From NCBI GenBank assembly GCA_910585295.1, contig CAJUDE010000028.1:28789-92788 (forward strand): a stretch of DNA of 64,000 nucleotides. The letters are read 5' to 3'. The stretch is from an uncultured Lachnospiraceae bacterium. Its GTDB lineage: Bacteria > Bacillota > Clostridia > Lachnospirales > Lachnospiraceae. Positions within the stretch are counted from its first letter, which is position 1, and the number at the start of each line of letters is the position of its first letter. The translations under genes and the position numbers were made by a program. Below the pieces are notes generated by a model. It worked only from the letters and a program-made list of their open reading frames with translations. It did not search any database and was not told the DNA's origin. This document shows positions 34,234 to 45,171 of this stretch, piece after piece.

Positions 34234-35229
34234 TTGAAAAAAATGATTAACAAACCAGATGATGTAGTGGAGGAAATGTTACAGGGGATTGTAGCCGCAC
34301 ATCCAGAATATGTAAAACGGGTAGACGGATGCGATGTAATCGTGAGGGCAGGCGGGTCCCAGGGAAAAGTTTCCTTAGTTAGCGGCGGCGGAAGCGGCCA
34401 TGAGCCGGCACATGGCGGTTATGTTGGCAAAGGGATGCTGGATGCAGCAGTTGCAGGGGCTATGTTCACATCCCCAACACCAGACCAGGTATATGAAGCG
34501 ATTAAGGCATGCGACGGCAAAAAAGGCGTATTGCTGGTAATCAAGAATTATACTGGCGATGTTATGAACTTTGAAATGGCTGCAGAGATGGCTGCAGATG
34601 AAGGCATTGAAGTAGAAAAGGTTGTAGTGAATGATGACGTTGCTGTGGAGAACAGCACATGGACAACCGGAAGGAGAGGGATTGCAGGCACGATTTTTGT
34701 ACATAAAATTGCGGGCGCATGTGCGGAAGAAGGCGGCGACTTACAGGCAGTGAAGGCTGTTGCAGAAAAGGTTATCGCAAATGTACGCACTATGGGCATG
34801 GCAATTGCACCCTGTACTGTTCCGGCAGCAGGCAAGCCAAGCTTTGAACTGGGTGAGAACGAGGTGGAAATCGGAATGGGAATCCATGGCGAGCCTGGGA
34901 CGCACAGAGAAGAAATCCGAACAGTGAATGAGACGACGGACACCTTACTGGACAAAATTTTTGCAGAAGATTTGTACCATGAGGGAGATGAAGTGGCTGT
35001 TATGGTCAATGGGCTTGGCGGGACGCCGCTGCAGGAATTGTACCTTGCGAACTTAAGGGTATCCCAGGTATTAGCTGAGAAAAAAATTAAAGTTGCAAAA
35101 ACCTTGGTTGGCAATTACATGACTTCCATTGACATGGCTGGATATTCTGTATCATTGTTGAAATTAGACGATGAATTGAAGAAATATTTGGCTGCGCCTG
35201 CAGACACTCCTGCATTCGTACAGGTGTAA
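34234..35229 (+). CDS. dhaK: Dihydroxyacetone kinase subunit K
   Basis: The substrate-binding subunit, phosphorylating dihydroxyacetone to DHAP. The start is probably TTG 34234 (MKKMINKPDD), eight bases after GGAGG and matching the usual N terminus; TTG 34228 is too close. Key residues: GGGSGHEPAHGGYVG, NYTGDVMNFEMA, and the His that forms the hemiaminal with substrate in IGMGIHGEPG. 331 aa. The 117-bp gap after dhaM holds only a possible weak stem. Confidence 0.95.
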   Translation: MKKMINKPDDVVEEMLQGIVAAHPEYVKRVDGCDVIVRAGGSQGKVSLVSGGGSGHEPAHGGYVGKGMLDAAVAGAMFTSPTPDQVYEAIKACDGKKGVLLVIKNYTGDVMNFEMAAEMAADEGIEVEKVVVNDDVAVENSTWTTGRRGIAGTIFVHKIAGACAEEGGDLQAVKAVAEKVIANVRTMGMAIAPCTVPAAGKPSFELGENEVEIGMGIHGEPGTHREEIRTVNETTDTLLDKIFAEDLYHEGDEVAVMVNGLGGTPLQELYLANLRVSQVLAEKKIKVAKTLVGNYMTSIDMAGYSVSLLKLDDELKKYLAAPADTPAFVQV

Positions 35230-35261
35230 GATATTTGCCAGCGTAACAATAAAAGGGATAG

Positions 35262-35293
35262 GCTGCCGCATTCAGGTGCGGCAGCTCTTTTTT
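35262..35293 (+). terminator. Terminator of dha operon
   Basis: GCTGCCGCA-TTCAGG-TGCGGCAGC followed by TCTTTTTT, just after dhaK. Confidence 0.92.
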
Positions 35294-35304
35294 AAGGAAT
35301 ATAT

Positions 35305-37044
35305 ATGAATATTTTATTAGTTGCAATCAATGCAAAATATATCCATTCCAATCTTGCTGTTTATAGCCTGAAATCATATGCAAAAAAATATCAGGGACAT
35401 ATCAGGATTGCAGAATTTACCATTAATCACCGGGTAAATTATATTTTACAGGAAATTTACAAACAAAACCCAGACGTCTTATGCTTTTCCTGTTATATTT
35501 GGAATTTTCGGTATGTACAGGAATTAGCCACAGAGATCCATAAGCTGCTTCCAGGGCTGCCTATTTGGGCGGGCGGGCCGGAAGTGTCTTATGAGCCAGA
35601 AATTTTCTTGGAAAAGAACCCTGCGGTGTCCGGGGTGTTGTTGGGGGAAGGAGAAGCAACGTTCCAGGAATTATGCCGTTATTATTTGGAGGTGGGGAAA
35701 GGGCGCCCGTTGGGGCAAATTCCGGGGCTGATTGTCCGGGGCAAGGAGGGGAGCCTGCTTCGGGGACCCAGGCGGGAGACGCTGCCGATGGACAGCCTTC
35801 CCTTCTGCTATAGCCATCTGGAAGAGTTTCAAAATAGGATTATTTATTATGAGACAAGCCGGGGCTGCCCTTTTTCTTGCAGTTACTGCCTCTCTTCCAT
35901 AGAGAAAGGGCTGAGGTTCCGTTCTTTTTCCATTGTGGCGCCGGAACTGCAATTTTTTTTGGACCACCAAGTGCCGCAAGTGAAATTTGTCGACCGCACG
36001 TTCAATTGCAGCCATAGCCATGCCATGGAAATTTGGCAATATGTGAAAGAACATGATAACGGCGTGACAAATTTCCATTTTGAAGTGTCAGCGGATTTGC
36101 TGACGGAGGAGGAATTGAGCCTTCTTGCTTCTATGCGGCCAGGTTTAGCCCAACTGGAAATTGGCGTACAGTCCACATATGGGCCAACCATACAGGAAAT
36201 CCATAGGGCAATGGACCTGCAGCGGTTAGGGGCAGCGGTAGGACGGCTGCGGCAGGCAGGGAATATCCACCAGCATTTAGACTTAATTGCAGGGCTTCCC
36301 AAGGAAGGGTTAGAGGCTTTTTCGGAATCATTCCGGCAGGTATACCAGTGGAAGCCGCAGCAGTTGCAGCTTGGGTTCTTAAAAGTGCTGAAAGGTTCCT
36401 GGATTTATGGGCATAAAAAGGAATATGGGATTGTGTGCCAGGAATACCCTCCCTATGAAGTGATGGAAACCCATTGGCTGTCTTATGGGGAACTGTTAAA
36501 GATTAAGCTGGTGGAGGAAATGCTGGAGGTATACTACAACAGCGGCCAGTTTGAATTGACCATAAAGGCTTTGGAGCTTACCGTGGAAAATCCATTTTTC
36601 CTCTATCTGCGTTTGGGGGAATATTATGAACGCCATGGGCTGCTTGCCATAAGCCATTCCCGGATGGGGAGAAGTGAAATTTTGCTGGAATTTGCGAGGG
36701 AATGGGATTTAGCGCATTTAGGGCTGTATCAGGAAACGCTGATATTTGATTTATACTGCCGGGAAAATATGAAAACACGCCCCAAATGGGCGCCGGATTT
36801 ATCAGAATATAAAGAGATGGCAAGAAGATATTGCAAGAAAGGGAAGCTGTCCCATTTGGAGCCTTTTTGGTATGACATGGAACAAATAAGGCGGGGGAGG
36901 GCGCTGGATGATTATCCTAAAAGGCAGCCAGCAAGGCAGTTTTATCTGTTTTCTTATGAAGAAAGGGATCCATTGACAGGGCAAGCGAAAGCAGGGAAAA
37001 TACATGACAAAAAGGACAAAAATGATTTTGGGACGGCTGGATGA
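35305..37044 (+). CDS. B12-binding-type radical SAM protein (DUF4080 family)
   Basis: 579 aa. Residues 1-135 form a cobalamin-binding-like Rossmann domain (MNILLVAINAKYIHSNLAVY; VSGVLLGEGEATF). The radical SAM cluster motif is SRGCPFSCSYCLSS near residue 187 (CxxxCxxC), followed by FVDRTFNC and AGLPKEGLEAF. The C-terminal third is the DUF4080 region. The reaction is unknown. The nth gene begins inside its 3' end (41-bp overlap), so the two are translated from one message. Confidence 0.88.
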   Translation: MNILLVAINAKYIHSNLAVYSLKSYAKKYQGHIRIAEFTINHRVNYILQEIYKQNPDVLCFSCYIWNFRYVQELATEIHKLLPGLPIWAGGPEVSYEPEIFLEKNPAVSGVLLGEGEATFQELCRYYLEVGKGRPLGQIPGLIVRGKEGSLLRGPRRETLPMDSLPFCYSHLEEFQNRIIYYETSRGCPFSCSYCLSSIEKGLRFRSFSIVAPELQFFLDHQVPQVKFVDRTFNCSHSHAMEIWQYVKEHDNGVTNFHFEVSADLLTEEELSLLASMRPGLAQLEIGVQSTYGPTIQEIHRAMDLQRLGAAVGRLRQAGNIHQHLDLIAGLPKEGLEAFSESFRQVYQWKPQQLQLGFLKVLKGSWIYGHKKEYGIVCQEYPPYEVMETHWLSYGELLKIKLVEEMLEVYYNSGQFELTIKALELTVENPFFLYLRLGEYYERHGLLAISHSRMGRSEILLEFAREWDLAHLGLYQETLIFDLYCRENMKTRPKWAPDLSEYKEMARRYCKKGKLSHLEPFWYDMEQIRRGRALDDYPKRQPARQFYLFSYEERDPLTGQAKAGKIHDKKDKNDFGTAG

Positions 37045-37636
37045 GGAGTATGGGAGGGAATATAGGTGCTACCTGAACCATGAAAACGCCTGGCAGCTTT
37101 TGATCGCTGTGATCCTAAGCGCCCAATGTACGGATGCACGGGTGAACATTGTGACAAAAGATTTGTTTCAAAAATATGATACTTTGGAAAAGTTTGCATA
37201 TGCAGACTTACAAGAGATGGAGCAAGATATCCATTCCATTGGCTTTTACCACAATAAAGCCAGGAATATTATCCTGTGCGCCAGGAAGCTGGTAGAGGAA
37301 TTTGGCGGGGAAGTCCCAAAAGAGCTGGAGGATTTGGTTTCCCTTCCAGGCGTGGGACGCAAAACGGCAAATGTGATCCGGGGGAATATTTACCATGAGC
37401 CAAGTATTGTGGTGGATACCCATGTGAAACGCATTTCCAAACGCTTGGGGCTTACAAAGGAGGAGGATCCGGTGAAGGTGGAGTATGCGTTGATGAAAGC
37501 GCTTCCCAAAGACCATTGGATTTTGTACAATATTCAAATTATTACATTTGGAAGGAGCATCTGCACTGCCAGGGCGCCCAAATGCGGCGAATGCTTTTTG
37601 AGCGACTTGTGCCGGGCAGGAGGCAAGGGGAAATAG
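37004..37636 (+). CDS. nth: Endonuclease III
   Basis: A base-excision DNA glycosylase/AP lyase for oxidised pyrimidines. The HhH motif VSLPGVGRKTANVIRGN contains the catalytic Lys, and VDTHVKRISKRLGL contains the catalytic Asp. The 4Fe-4S ligands follow the C-x6-C-x2-C-x5-C pattern (CTARAPKCGECFLSDLC). 210 aa, normal. Overlaps the preceding gene; the exonuclease gene follows three bases later. Confidence 0.96.
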   Translation: MTKRTKMILGRLDEEYGREYRCYLNHENAWQLLIAVILSAQCTDARVNIVTKDLFQKYDTLEKFAYADLQEMEQDIHSIGFYHNKARNIILCARKLVEEFGGEVPKELEDLVSLPGVGRKTANVIRGNIYHEPSIVVDTHVKRISKRLGLTKEEDPVKVEYALMKALPKDHWILYNIQIITFGRSICTARAPKCGECFLSDLCRAGGKGK

Positions 37637-37639
37637 GGT

Positions 37640-38356
37640 ATGGTAGAAAGCTATGTGGCAGTTGATTTGGAAATGACAGGGCTTCATGCAAAAACCGACA
37701 GGATATTGGAAATTGGCGCGGTAAAAGTGGAGAAAGGCAAATGCAGCAGCGTTTTCCACAGGATGGTGGACCCTAAAATTAAAGTTCCCATACAAATTAC
37801 AGAACTTACGGGAATTACGGACGAAATGGTAAAATACGGCTGCAACACAGAGATGGCAGTCGCAGGGTTTGTGGAGTTTGCGCAAGGGTTCCCATTGGTT
37901 GGGCATAATATTATGTTTGACTATAGCTTCCTAAAGCAATGCGCGGTAAACCAGGGCATTGCTTTTGAAAAGGAGGGGATTGACACATTGAAGCTGGCAA
38001 GGGAATTCCTGCCGGAAGCTGAGAAAAAGACGTTGGAATATTTATGCGCATATTTAAACATACCCAGGGGCAGGAACCACCGGGCATTGGAAGACGCCAT
38101 GGCAGCAGATTTTTTGTTCCGGTACCTGTCTGAGCAATTTGGAGAAGCAGAGCCAGGCGCCTTCCTGCCAAAGCCATTGCTGTATAAGGTAAAAAAACAA
38201 AGCCCAGCAACCAAAAGACAGAAAAAATACTTGAAAGAACTGGAGGCATGGCATAAAATAGATTTGGATGTTGAAATTGACAGCCTGACCAGAAGCGAAG
38301 CTTCCAGGATTACCAATAGGGTCCTGAAAGCTTATGGCAAAGCGCCCCGGAAGTAA
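37640..38356 (+). CDS. DnaQ-like 3'-5' exonuclease
   Basis: A DEDDh exonuclease of 238 aa. Catalytic residues are visible in VAVDLEMTGL (Asp, Glu), HNIMFDYSFL (Asp) and NHRALEDAMA (His, Asp). After the nuclease domain (to about residue 170) there is a basic C-terminal region (KKQSPATKRQKKYLKEL) resembling the tails of PolC-related or DNA-pol-III-epsilon-like proteins. Possibly DNA repair, given its link to nth. Confidence 0.9.
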   Translation: MVESYVAVDLEMTGLHAKTDRILEIGAVKVEKGKCSSVFHRMVDPKIKVPIQITELTGITDEMVKYGCNTEMAVAGFVEFAQGFPLVGHNIMFDYSFLKQCAVNQGIAFEKEGIDTLKLAREFLPEAEKKTLEYLCAYLNIPRGRNHRALEDAMAADFLFRYLSEQFGEAEPGAFLPKPLLYKVKKQSPATKRQKKYLKELEAWHKIDLDVEIDSLTRSEASRITNRVLKAYGKAPRK

Positions 38357-38402
38357 GGCGCAAAACGTGCCTTTCGTTAAGTGGAAGTAAGGCGTTAGGG
38401 GC

Positions 38403-39005
38403 TTAAATTTGTTCCAACATAGACAGAATAGGCTGTTTCATCAGGGAATTTAGCTTTTCGGCCTGGGAGGGGAGGCCTTGAAGCTTTTCGGCCTCTCCAT
38501 GTTCCTGGTAAAGCTCTGCCAAAAGCTGCCAGGTGGCCTTGATGTCGCTTCCAATGGATACGGCGAAAGACAATACAGCGATTGCCTCTTGGGGATGGGA
38601 AAGCTCCTGCAGGCGATGCCCCCAGGTGTTCAACGTGCGGGCCAGCAGCGTGAAATTCTGGTCGTATTGGGTTAATAGCGGCAGGTTTGCAGCGCCATAA
38701 GCCAGCTTTAAATCGGTATTGCTGATGCCTGTCAGGTTAAGGATTTTTTCATCTTTTAACTTAAGGACCTGTTCTTCACATTGCTGCAAAAGGCTGTCGG
38801 AAAATAGGGCAAATGGAAGCGTGACGGAAGTGAAGTCCACATAATCCAGGTTAGAAATATCCTGTTTCCTAGTGGCGTTGGCGTTATTTTCACGTTCCCA
38901 GAAATCACGCTCCGTCTTTTTGCTGCTTCGGTCTGCCTTGCGGCGTTTGTAAGAAACTACTGCGACAAAGATTAAGACCCATCCAAAAAATACAGGGATT
39001 CTCAT
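38403..39005 (-). CDS. Membrane-anchored helical-repeat protein of unknown function
   Basis: Start at 39005 (MRIPVFFGWVLIFVAVVSY), with AAAGGAATC upstream. Residues 1-19 are one membrane anchor followed by KRRKADRSSKK. The soluble domain is helical with a TPR-like C terminus (ALSFAVSIGSDIKATWQLLA; LAELYQEHGEAEKLQGLP). 200 aa. Often seen beside VanW-type cell-surface genes; function unknown. Divergent from the tiny gene at 39089. Confidence 0.65.
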   Translation of the reverse strand: MRIPVFFGWVLIFVAVVSYKRRKADRSSKKTERDFWERENNANATRKQDISNLDYVDFTSVTLPFALFSDSLLQQCEEQVLKLKDEKILNLTGISNTDLKLAYGAANLPLLTQYDQNFTLLARTLNTWGHRLQELSHPQEAIAVLSFAVSIGSDIKATWQLLAELYQEHGEAEKLQGLPSQAEKLNSLMKQPILSMLEQI

Positions 39006-39088
39006 AATATTCAGATTCCTTTCTTGTGATGATATTTTCATAAAAATAATGTGATGGCTTTACAATGATAATGAATGGAGGTGAGCTT

Positions 39089-39196
39089 GTGCTTAATTTC
39101 AATAACCCCAAGACAAAGAAAACATTTGCTGCCATTATAGCGTTGGTTTTAGTGGCGTCCATGGTAGTGTCCGTATTCCTTTCCGCGTTTATGTAA
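39089..39196 (+). CDS. Tiny single-pass membrane protein (35 aa)
   Basis: GTG 39089 follows ATGGAGGTGAGC. The peptide MLNFNNPKTKKTFAAIIALV continues with a hydrophobic stretch to SAFM and stops at 39194-39196. It has a polar, lysine-bearing N terminus and one membrane helix. The layout recalls small membrane anchors such as Prli42, but no residue-level match can be claimed. The clear ribosome binding site and clean boundaries support a real gene. Confidence 0.6.
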   Translation: MLNFNNPKTKKTFAAIIALVLVASMVVSVFLSAFM

Positions 39197-39267
39197 GCGG
39201 CGCCTGCATCTGTTCATAATATACAGAAAGAACAGTATTATGTCAACGAAATTCGTGGTTTCGTATC

Positions 39268-39296
39268 TTGCAAAAATGCAGTTTTATTGATAAAAT
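39268..39296 (+). promoter_or_regulatory. Probable promoter of the VanW-family gene
   Basis: TTGCAA (39268-39273), 17-bp spacer, TAAAAT (39291-39296), 46 bases before the start. Just upstream is the palindrome ACGAAATTCGT (39246-39256), a possible operator. Confidence 0.6.
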
Positions 39297-39342
39297 TATT
39301 TAGGTAGGAGATAATTGAGCAAAGTTGACAGGAGAATAGATT

Positions 39343-41040
<1,698 letters not shown>

Positions 41041-41048
41041 ATGGTAGA

Positions 41049-41082
41049 TGATAAGGCTGTTTCAGAAGTGAGACAGCCTTAT
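41049..41082 (+). terminator. Stem-loop between VanW and AIR synthase-like genes
   Basis: GATAAGGCTGT ... ACAGCCTTATC: an 11-bp stem at about 41049-41082 without a T run, located ten bases before the next ribosome binding site. May be an RNA-processing or partial termination point. Confidence 0.4.
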
Positions 41083-41103
41083 CGTGTACAGGAGGGTGAA
41101 AGG

Positions 41104-42087
41104 ATGAAAGTAGGGAAGGTTCCAGAAAGCGTATTGAAGCGTTCTGTCTTAAAACAAATCCATACAAAAAGGCAGGAAGTCCTGCTGGGGGCCGGCGTAG
41201 GGGAGGACTGCGCAGCGGTAAAGCTTGCGGAAGATGAGGTCTTTGTGGTGTCCACAGACCCTATCACTGGAACTGCCACAGACATTGGGACGCTTGCATT
41301 CCACATTACAATGAACGATTTGGCTTCTGCCGGGGCAGAGCCAATAGGCGTTATGCTTACAATACTTCTTCCAGAGGGGAGTGAGGAACAGGAACTCAAA
41401 AGGATTATGGGGCAGATGGAGGTTGCTTGCGCCCAGGCAAATGTCCAAATTATGGGCGGCCATACAGAAGTTACCAGGGCGGTTTGCCAGCCATTGGTCA
41501 ATGTGTGCGGCGTGGGCAAAGCGAAAGCTGGAAAATTGGTGTCCACAGCCGGGGCAAAGCCAGGGGATGACATTCTGGTAAGCAAGTGGATTGGGCTGGA
41601 AGGCACGTCCATTATCGCAAAAGAAAAGGAACAAGAGCTTGCCGCACGCTATCCAATGGACCTGATAAAAACAGCCCAGTCCTTTGACCGTTACCTGTCT
41701 GTGTTGCCAGAGGCTGAAGCGGCCGTTAAGTCCGGCGTCAATGCTATGCATGACGTAACAGAGGGCGGGGTCTTTGGCGCCCTTTGGGAGTTAGCAGAAA
41801 GCTCTGGCATCGGACTTGAAATTGACCTAAAGAAAATACCTGTGAAGCAGGAAACAATAGAAGTATGTGAATTTTTTGGCATTAATCCTTATGGGCTGAT
41901 TTCCAGCGGATGCATGCTGATGGCGTCCTCGGACGGAAATACGCTTGCCCGGGAATTGAAAAAAAATGGGATCCATGCAGTGGTGATTGGAAAAGCAGTG
42001 GACGGGAACGACCGTATCTTGTTAAATGAAGAAGAAAAGAGGTTTTTAGAGCCGCCGAAAACGGATGAGCTCTATAAAGTGGTATAA
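41104..42087 (+). CDS. AIR synthase-related (HypE/PurM-like) protein
   Basis: The start at 41104 (MKVGKVPESVLKR) follows ACAGGAGGGTG; the longer frame from 41041 has no site. The PurM-like N-terminal domain has VGEDCAAVKL and STDPITGTATDIG; AGAEPIGVMLTILLPEG and GGHTEVTRA are family-typical ATP-binding segments; the C-terminal domain has MHDVTEGGVFGALWELAE. 327 aa, the size of HypE or ThiL relatives, but no hydrogenase genes are near. Substrate unknown. Confidence 0.85.
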   Translation: MKVGKVPESVLKRSVLKQIHTKRQEVLLGAGVGEDCAAVKLAEDEVFVVSTDPITGTATDIGTLAFHITMNDLASAGAEPIGVMLTILLPEGSEEQELKRIMGQMEVACAQANVQIMGGHTEVTRAVCQPLVNVCGVGKAKAGKLVSTAGAKPGDDILVSKWIGLEGTSIIAKEKEQELAARYPMDLIKTAQSFDRYLSVLPEAEAAVKSGVNAMHDVTEGGVFGALWELAESSGIGLEIDLKKIPVKQETIEVCEFFGINPYGLISSGCMLMASSDGNTLARELKKNGIHAVVIGKAVDGNDRILLNEEEKRFLEPPKTDELYKVV

Positions 42088-42156
42088 GGCAGCCTGTTTT
42101 GGCATAGTGTAACATGGGGCGGGGCAAGGCAGCCTTATGGCAGAAAGGATAGCAGG

Positions 42157-42642
42157 ATGGAAATGAGAGAGAAAATTTTAACCTTTATAGAGAAAAACAG
42201 CAGGGTTGATTTGAAGGAGCTGGCAATTATGCTGGGGGTGGATGAAGCTGCTGTGGCAAATGAGATGGCGGCTATGGAAAAAGAGCATGTGATTTGCGGC
42301 TACCATACCTTGATAGATTGGGAGAAAACCAGCATTGAAAAGGTGAATGCCTTGATTGAGGTGCGTGTGACGCCCCAGCGGGGCAGGGGGTTTGACAGCA
42401 TTGCGGAGCGCGTTTATAATTATCCAGAAGTCAATGCCGTGTATTTGATTTCCGGCGGATATGATTTATTGGTTACTCTGGAAGGGAAAACATTGCGCGA
42501 GGTGGCGCAATTTGTTTCCGATAAATTGTCTCCGTTGGAATCTGTGCTTAGCACAAAGACAAATTTTATCCTTAAGAAATACAAGGACCATGGAACTGTA
42601 ATTGCAAAACCCCAGGAAGATGAAAGGATGTTGGTGAGCTAA
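42157..42642 (+). CDS. Lrp/AsnC-family regulator
   Basis: 161 aa. An N-terminal HTH (NSRVDLKELAIMLGVDEAAV) is followed by a RAM ligand domain (IEVRVTPQRGRGFDSIAERV; VYLISGGYDLLVTLEG). Its TAA overlaps the ATG of the aminotransferase gene (TAATG at 42640-42644), so the pair is coupled; it probably senses the amino acid handled by that enzyme. Confidence 0.92.
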   Translation: MEMREKILTFIEKNSRVDLKELAIMLGVDEAAVANEMAAMEKEHVICGYHTLIDWEKTSIEKVNALIEVRVTPQRGRGFDSIAERVYNYPEVNAVYLISGGYDLLVTLEGKTLREVAQFVSDKLSPLESVLSTKTNFILKKYKDHGTVIAKPQEDERMLVS

Positions 42643-43811
42643 TGAGGAACCCATTATCAGAACGCATTGTGGGGGTTCCTTTTTCTGGTATCCGTAAGTT
42701 CTTTGACATTGCGGCAGAGATGGATGACGTCATCTCGCTGGGGGTGGGGGAGCCAGATTTTGACACGCCCTGGCATATTCGGGATGAGGGCATTTATTCC
42801 CTGGAAAAAGGAAAGACTGCCTATACCTCCAATGCGGGGTTAAAGGAACTGAAGGCAGAGATTGGGAAATATCTGGAACGGCGGTTCCAGGTTTCTTACG
42901 ATTATGATACAGAAATGATGATTACAGTGGGGGGCAGCGAGGCCATTGACATTGCGATGCGCGCTATGTTGGATCCAGGGGATGAAGTGTTGGTCCCACA
43001 GCCCAGCTATGTTTCCTATATGCCATGCGCGGTGCTGGCAAATGGGAAGCCAGTGGCTATCAATTTAAAAGAGGAAAACGAGTTCCGCCTGACGGCGCAG
43101 GAATTAGAAGATGCCATTACCCCTAAGACAAAGCTTTTGGTACTGCCATTCCCGAATAACCCTACCGGGGCGGTGATGGAGCGGGAGGACCTGGAAGCCA
43201 TTGCGGAGGTTGTGGAAAAATATGATTTGTTTGTGCTAAGTGATGAAATTTATGCAGAGCTGACGTATTTGGAAGGGAAAAGCCATGTGACTATCGCATC
43301 CCTGCCAGGGATGCGGGAGAGGACTGTGCTAATCAATGGATTTTCCAAAGCATATGCAATGACAGGATGGCGCCTGGGCTATGCCTGCGCCCCCAAAGTG
43401 ATTTTGGAGCAAATGTTGAAAATCCACCAATATGCCATAATGTGCGCCCCAACCACCAGCCAGTATGCGGCAGTGGAGGCTGTGCGGAATGGGGACGCCG
43501 ACGTGGCGGGGATGCGGGAAGAGTATAACGGGCGAAGGCGTTACCTTATGCACCGGTTTGGTGAGATGGGCCTGAAGTGCTTTGAGCCTTTCGGTGCATT
43601 CTATGCGTTCCCCTGCATCCAGGAATTCGGCATGACGTCAGAGGAGTTTGCCACCAGGATGCTACAGGAGGAAAAGGTGGTAGTTGTGCCTGGGACAGCG
43701 TTTGGGGATTGTGGGGAAGGCTTCCTTCGGATCTCTTATGCCTATTCCCTGGACAGTTTAAAAGAAGCATTGGACAGGTTAGAATCATTTATCCAGAAGT
43801 TGAGGTGCTAA
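42642..43811 (+). CDS. Class I/II PLP-dependent aminotransferase
   Basis: 389 aa, fold type I. The PLP-binding Lys is in NGFSKAYAMTGWRLGY; PFPNNPTGAV holds the Asn and VLSDEIYAEL the Asp that contacts the pyridine ring. The best family match is the aspartate/aromatic aminotransferase group. The substrate cannot be fixed from sequence. Coupled to the Lrp regulator upstream and followed directly by trmL. Confidence 0.92.
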   Translation: MRNPLSERIVGVPFSGIRKFFDIAAEMDDVISLGVGEPDFDTPWHIRDEGIYSLEKGKTAYTSNAGLKELKAEIGKYLERRFQVSYDYDTEMMITVGGSEAIDIAMRAMLDPGDEVLVPQPSYVSYMPCAVLANGKPVAINLKEENEFRLTAQELEDAITPKTKLLVLPFPNNPTGAVMEREDLEAIAEVVEKYDLFVLSDEIYAELTYLEGKSHVTIASLPGMRERTVLINGFSKAYAMTGWRLGYACAPKVILEQMLKIHQYAIMCAPTTSQYAAVEAVRNGDADVAGMREEYNGRRRYLMHRFGEMGLKCFEPFGAFYAFPCIQEFGMTSEEFATRMLQEEKVVVVPGTAFGDCGEGFLRISYAYSLDSLKEALDRLESFIQKLRC

Positions 43812-44333
43812 ATGGCTGAGTTGAATATTGTGCTATATGAGCCTGAGATTCCAGAAAATACGGGCAATATCGGGCGTACCTGCGTGGCGACCGGGACACG
43901 GCTGCATTTGATTGAGCCGCTTGGGTTCCAATTGACCCAAAAGGCCGTACGGCGTTCTGGGATGGATTACTGGAAAGATGTGGATGTGAGCCGATATGTG
44001 GACTGGCAGGAGTTCTTACAGAAGAATCCCGCGGCAAAGCTCTATATGGCAACCACAAAGGGGCGCCGCCTGTATACAGAGGTGTCCTATGAGCCAGACT
44101 GCTATTTGGTATTTGGCAAAGAGAGCGGGGGTATCCCAGAAGAAATTTTAAAGGAACATCCAGAAGCTTGCGTGAGGATCCCTATGGTGGGTGAGACACG
44201 CTCTTTGAACCTTTCTAATGCTGCCGCAATTATTTTATATGAAGCCCTGCGCCAGAACCAGTTTGCCAATATGAAGCTGGAGGGGCAGCTCCATCGGTTA
44301 AGCTGGGAGGATGGAAACCATGAAGTTTATTGA
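43812..44333 (+). CDS. trmL: tRNA (cytidine(34)-2'-O)-methyltransferase
   Basis: A SPOUT methyltransferase modifying the wobble base of tRNA-Leu. 173 aa with LYEPEIPENTGNIGRTC at the start, LVFGKESGGIPEEIL, and the knot region RSLNLSNAAAIILYEALRQ. It begins at the base after the aminotransferase stop and overlaps the ecfA1 ribosome binding region. Confidence 0.94.
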   Translation: MAELNIVLYEPEIPENTGNIGRTCVATGTRLHLIEPLGFQLTQKAVRRSGMDYWKDVDVSRYVDWQEFLQKNPAAKLYMATTKGRRLYTEVSYEPDCYLVFGKESGGIPEEILKEHPEACVRIPMVGETRSLNLSNAAAIILYEALRQNQFANMKLEGQLHRLSWEDGNHEVY

Positions 44334-45171
44334 AGCCAGGAAGCTGCTTTTTGAATATATCAGGCGTGACGAGGAAGGGAACGTAGAGGGGATCCTTACC
44401 GCATTGGACGGCGTTGACCTGGATGTGGAGCCAGGGGAGTTTGTAGCAATTTTAGGGCATAATGGTTCTGGGAAATCCACGCTGGCCAAGCATTTTAACG
44501 TACTGCTGAAAGCTGGGGGCGGGACGCTTTGGGTAGATGGGAAGGATACGCAGGATGGGGATTGCCTGTGGGATATCCGCAAAAGCGCCGGGATGGTGTT
44601 CCAGAACCCAGATAATCAAATTATTGCAGGCGTGGTGGAAGAAGATGTTGCATTTGGCCCAGAAAATATAGGGGTGCCAACCGATGAGATTTGGAAACGT
44701 GTGGAACAGAGCCTGAAAGCAGTTGGGATGCTGCAGTACCGGGGGCATTCCCCCAATAAATTGTCTGGCGGGCAGAAGCAAAGGGTTGCCATTGCCGGAG
44801 TTATGGCGATGGAACCGAAGTGCATTGTGTTGGATGAGCCAACCGCCATGCTAGACCCCAATGGAAGGAAAGAAGTCCTGGACGCTGTGGAGGCGCTGAA
44901 CCAGAAAAAGGGCGTTACGGTAATCTGGATCACCCATTACATGGAAGAAGTGGTAAGGGCTGATAAAGTATACGTGATGGACCAAGGGAAAGTTGTGATG
45001 CAGGGGAAGCCCCGGGAGATTTTCTCACAGGTTGAGAAATTAAAGTCATATCGCCTGGATGTACCTCAGGTTACGTTGCTGGCCTATGAATTAAGGCAGG
45101 CAGGGCTGGCTGTGCCAGAAGGGATCCTTACAAGGCAGGAACTGGTGGAAGCATTATGTCAATTATATTAG
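44320..45171 (+). CDS. ecfA1: ECF transporter ATPase A1
   Basis: An ATP-binding subunit of the energy-coupling factor module that powers vitamin uptake by S components. Walker A GHNGSGKST, Q-loop VFQNPDNQI, signature LSGGQKQRVA, Walker B CIVLDEPTAMLDP and switch His in WITHYMEE. ATG 44320 (MKFIEARKL) is preferred, eight bases after GGGAGG; it overlaps trmL by 14 bases. The gene order A1-A2-T-truA-rplM is conserved in Firmicutes. Confidence 0.95.
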   Translation: MKFIEARKLLFEYIRRDEEGNVEGILTALDGVDLDVEPGEFVAILGHNGSGKSTLAKHFNVLLKAGGGTLWVDGKDTQDGDCLWDIRKSAGMVFQNPDNQIIAGVVEEDVAFGPENIGVPTDEIWKRVEQSLKAVGMLQYRGHSPNKLSGGQKQRVAIAGVMAMEPKCIVLDEPTAMLDPNGRKEVLDAVEALNQKKGVTVIWITHYMEEVVRADKVYVMDQGKVVMQGKPREIFSQVEKLKSYRLDVPQVTLLAYELRQAGLAVPEGILTRQELVEALCQLY

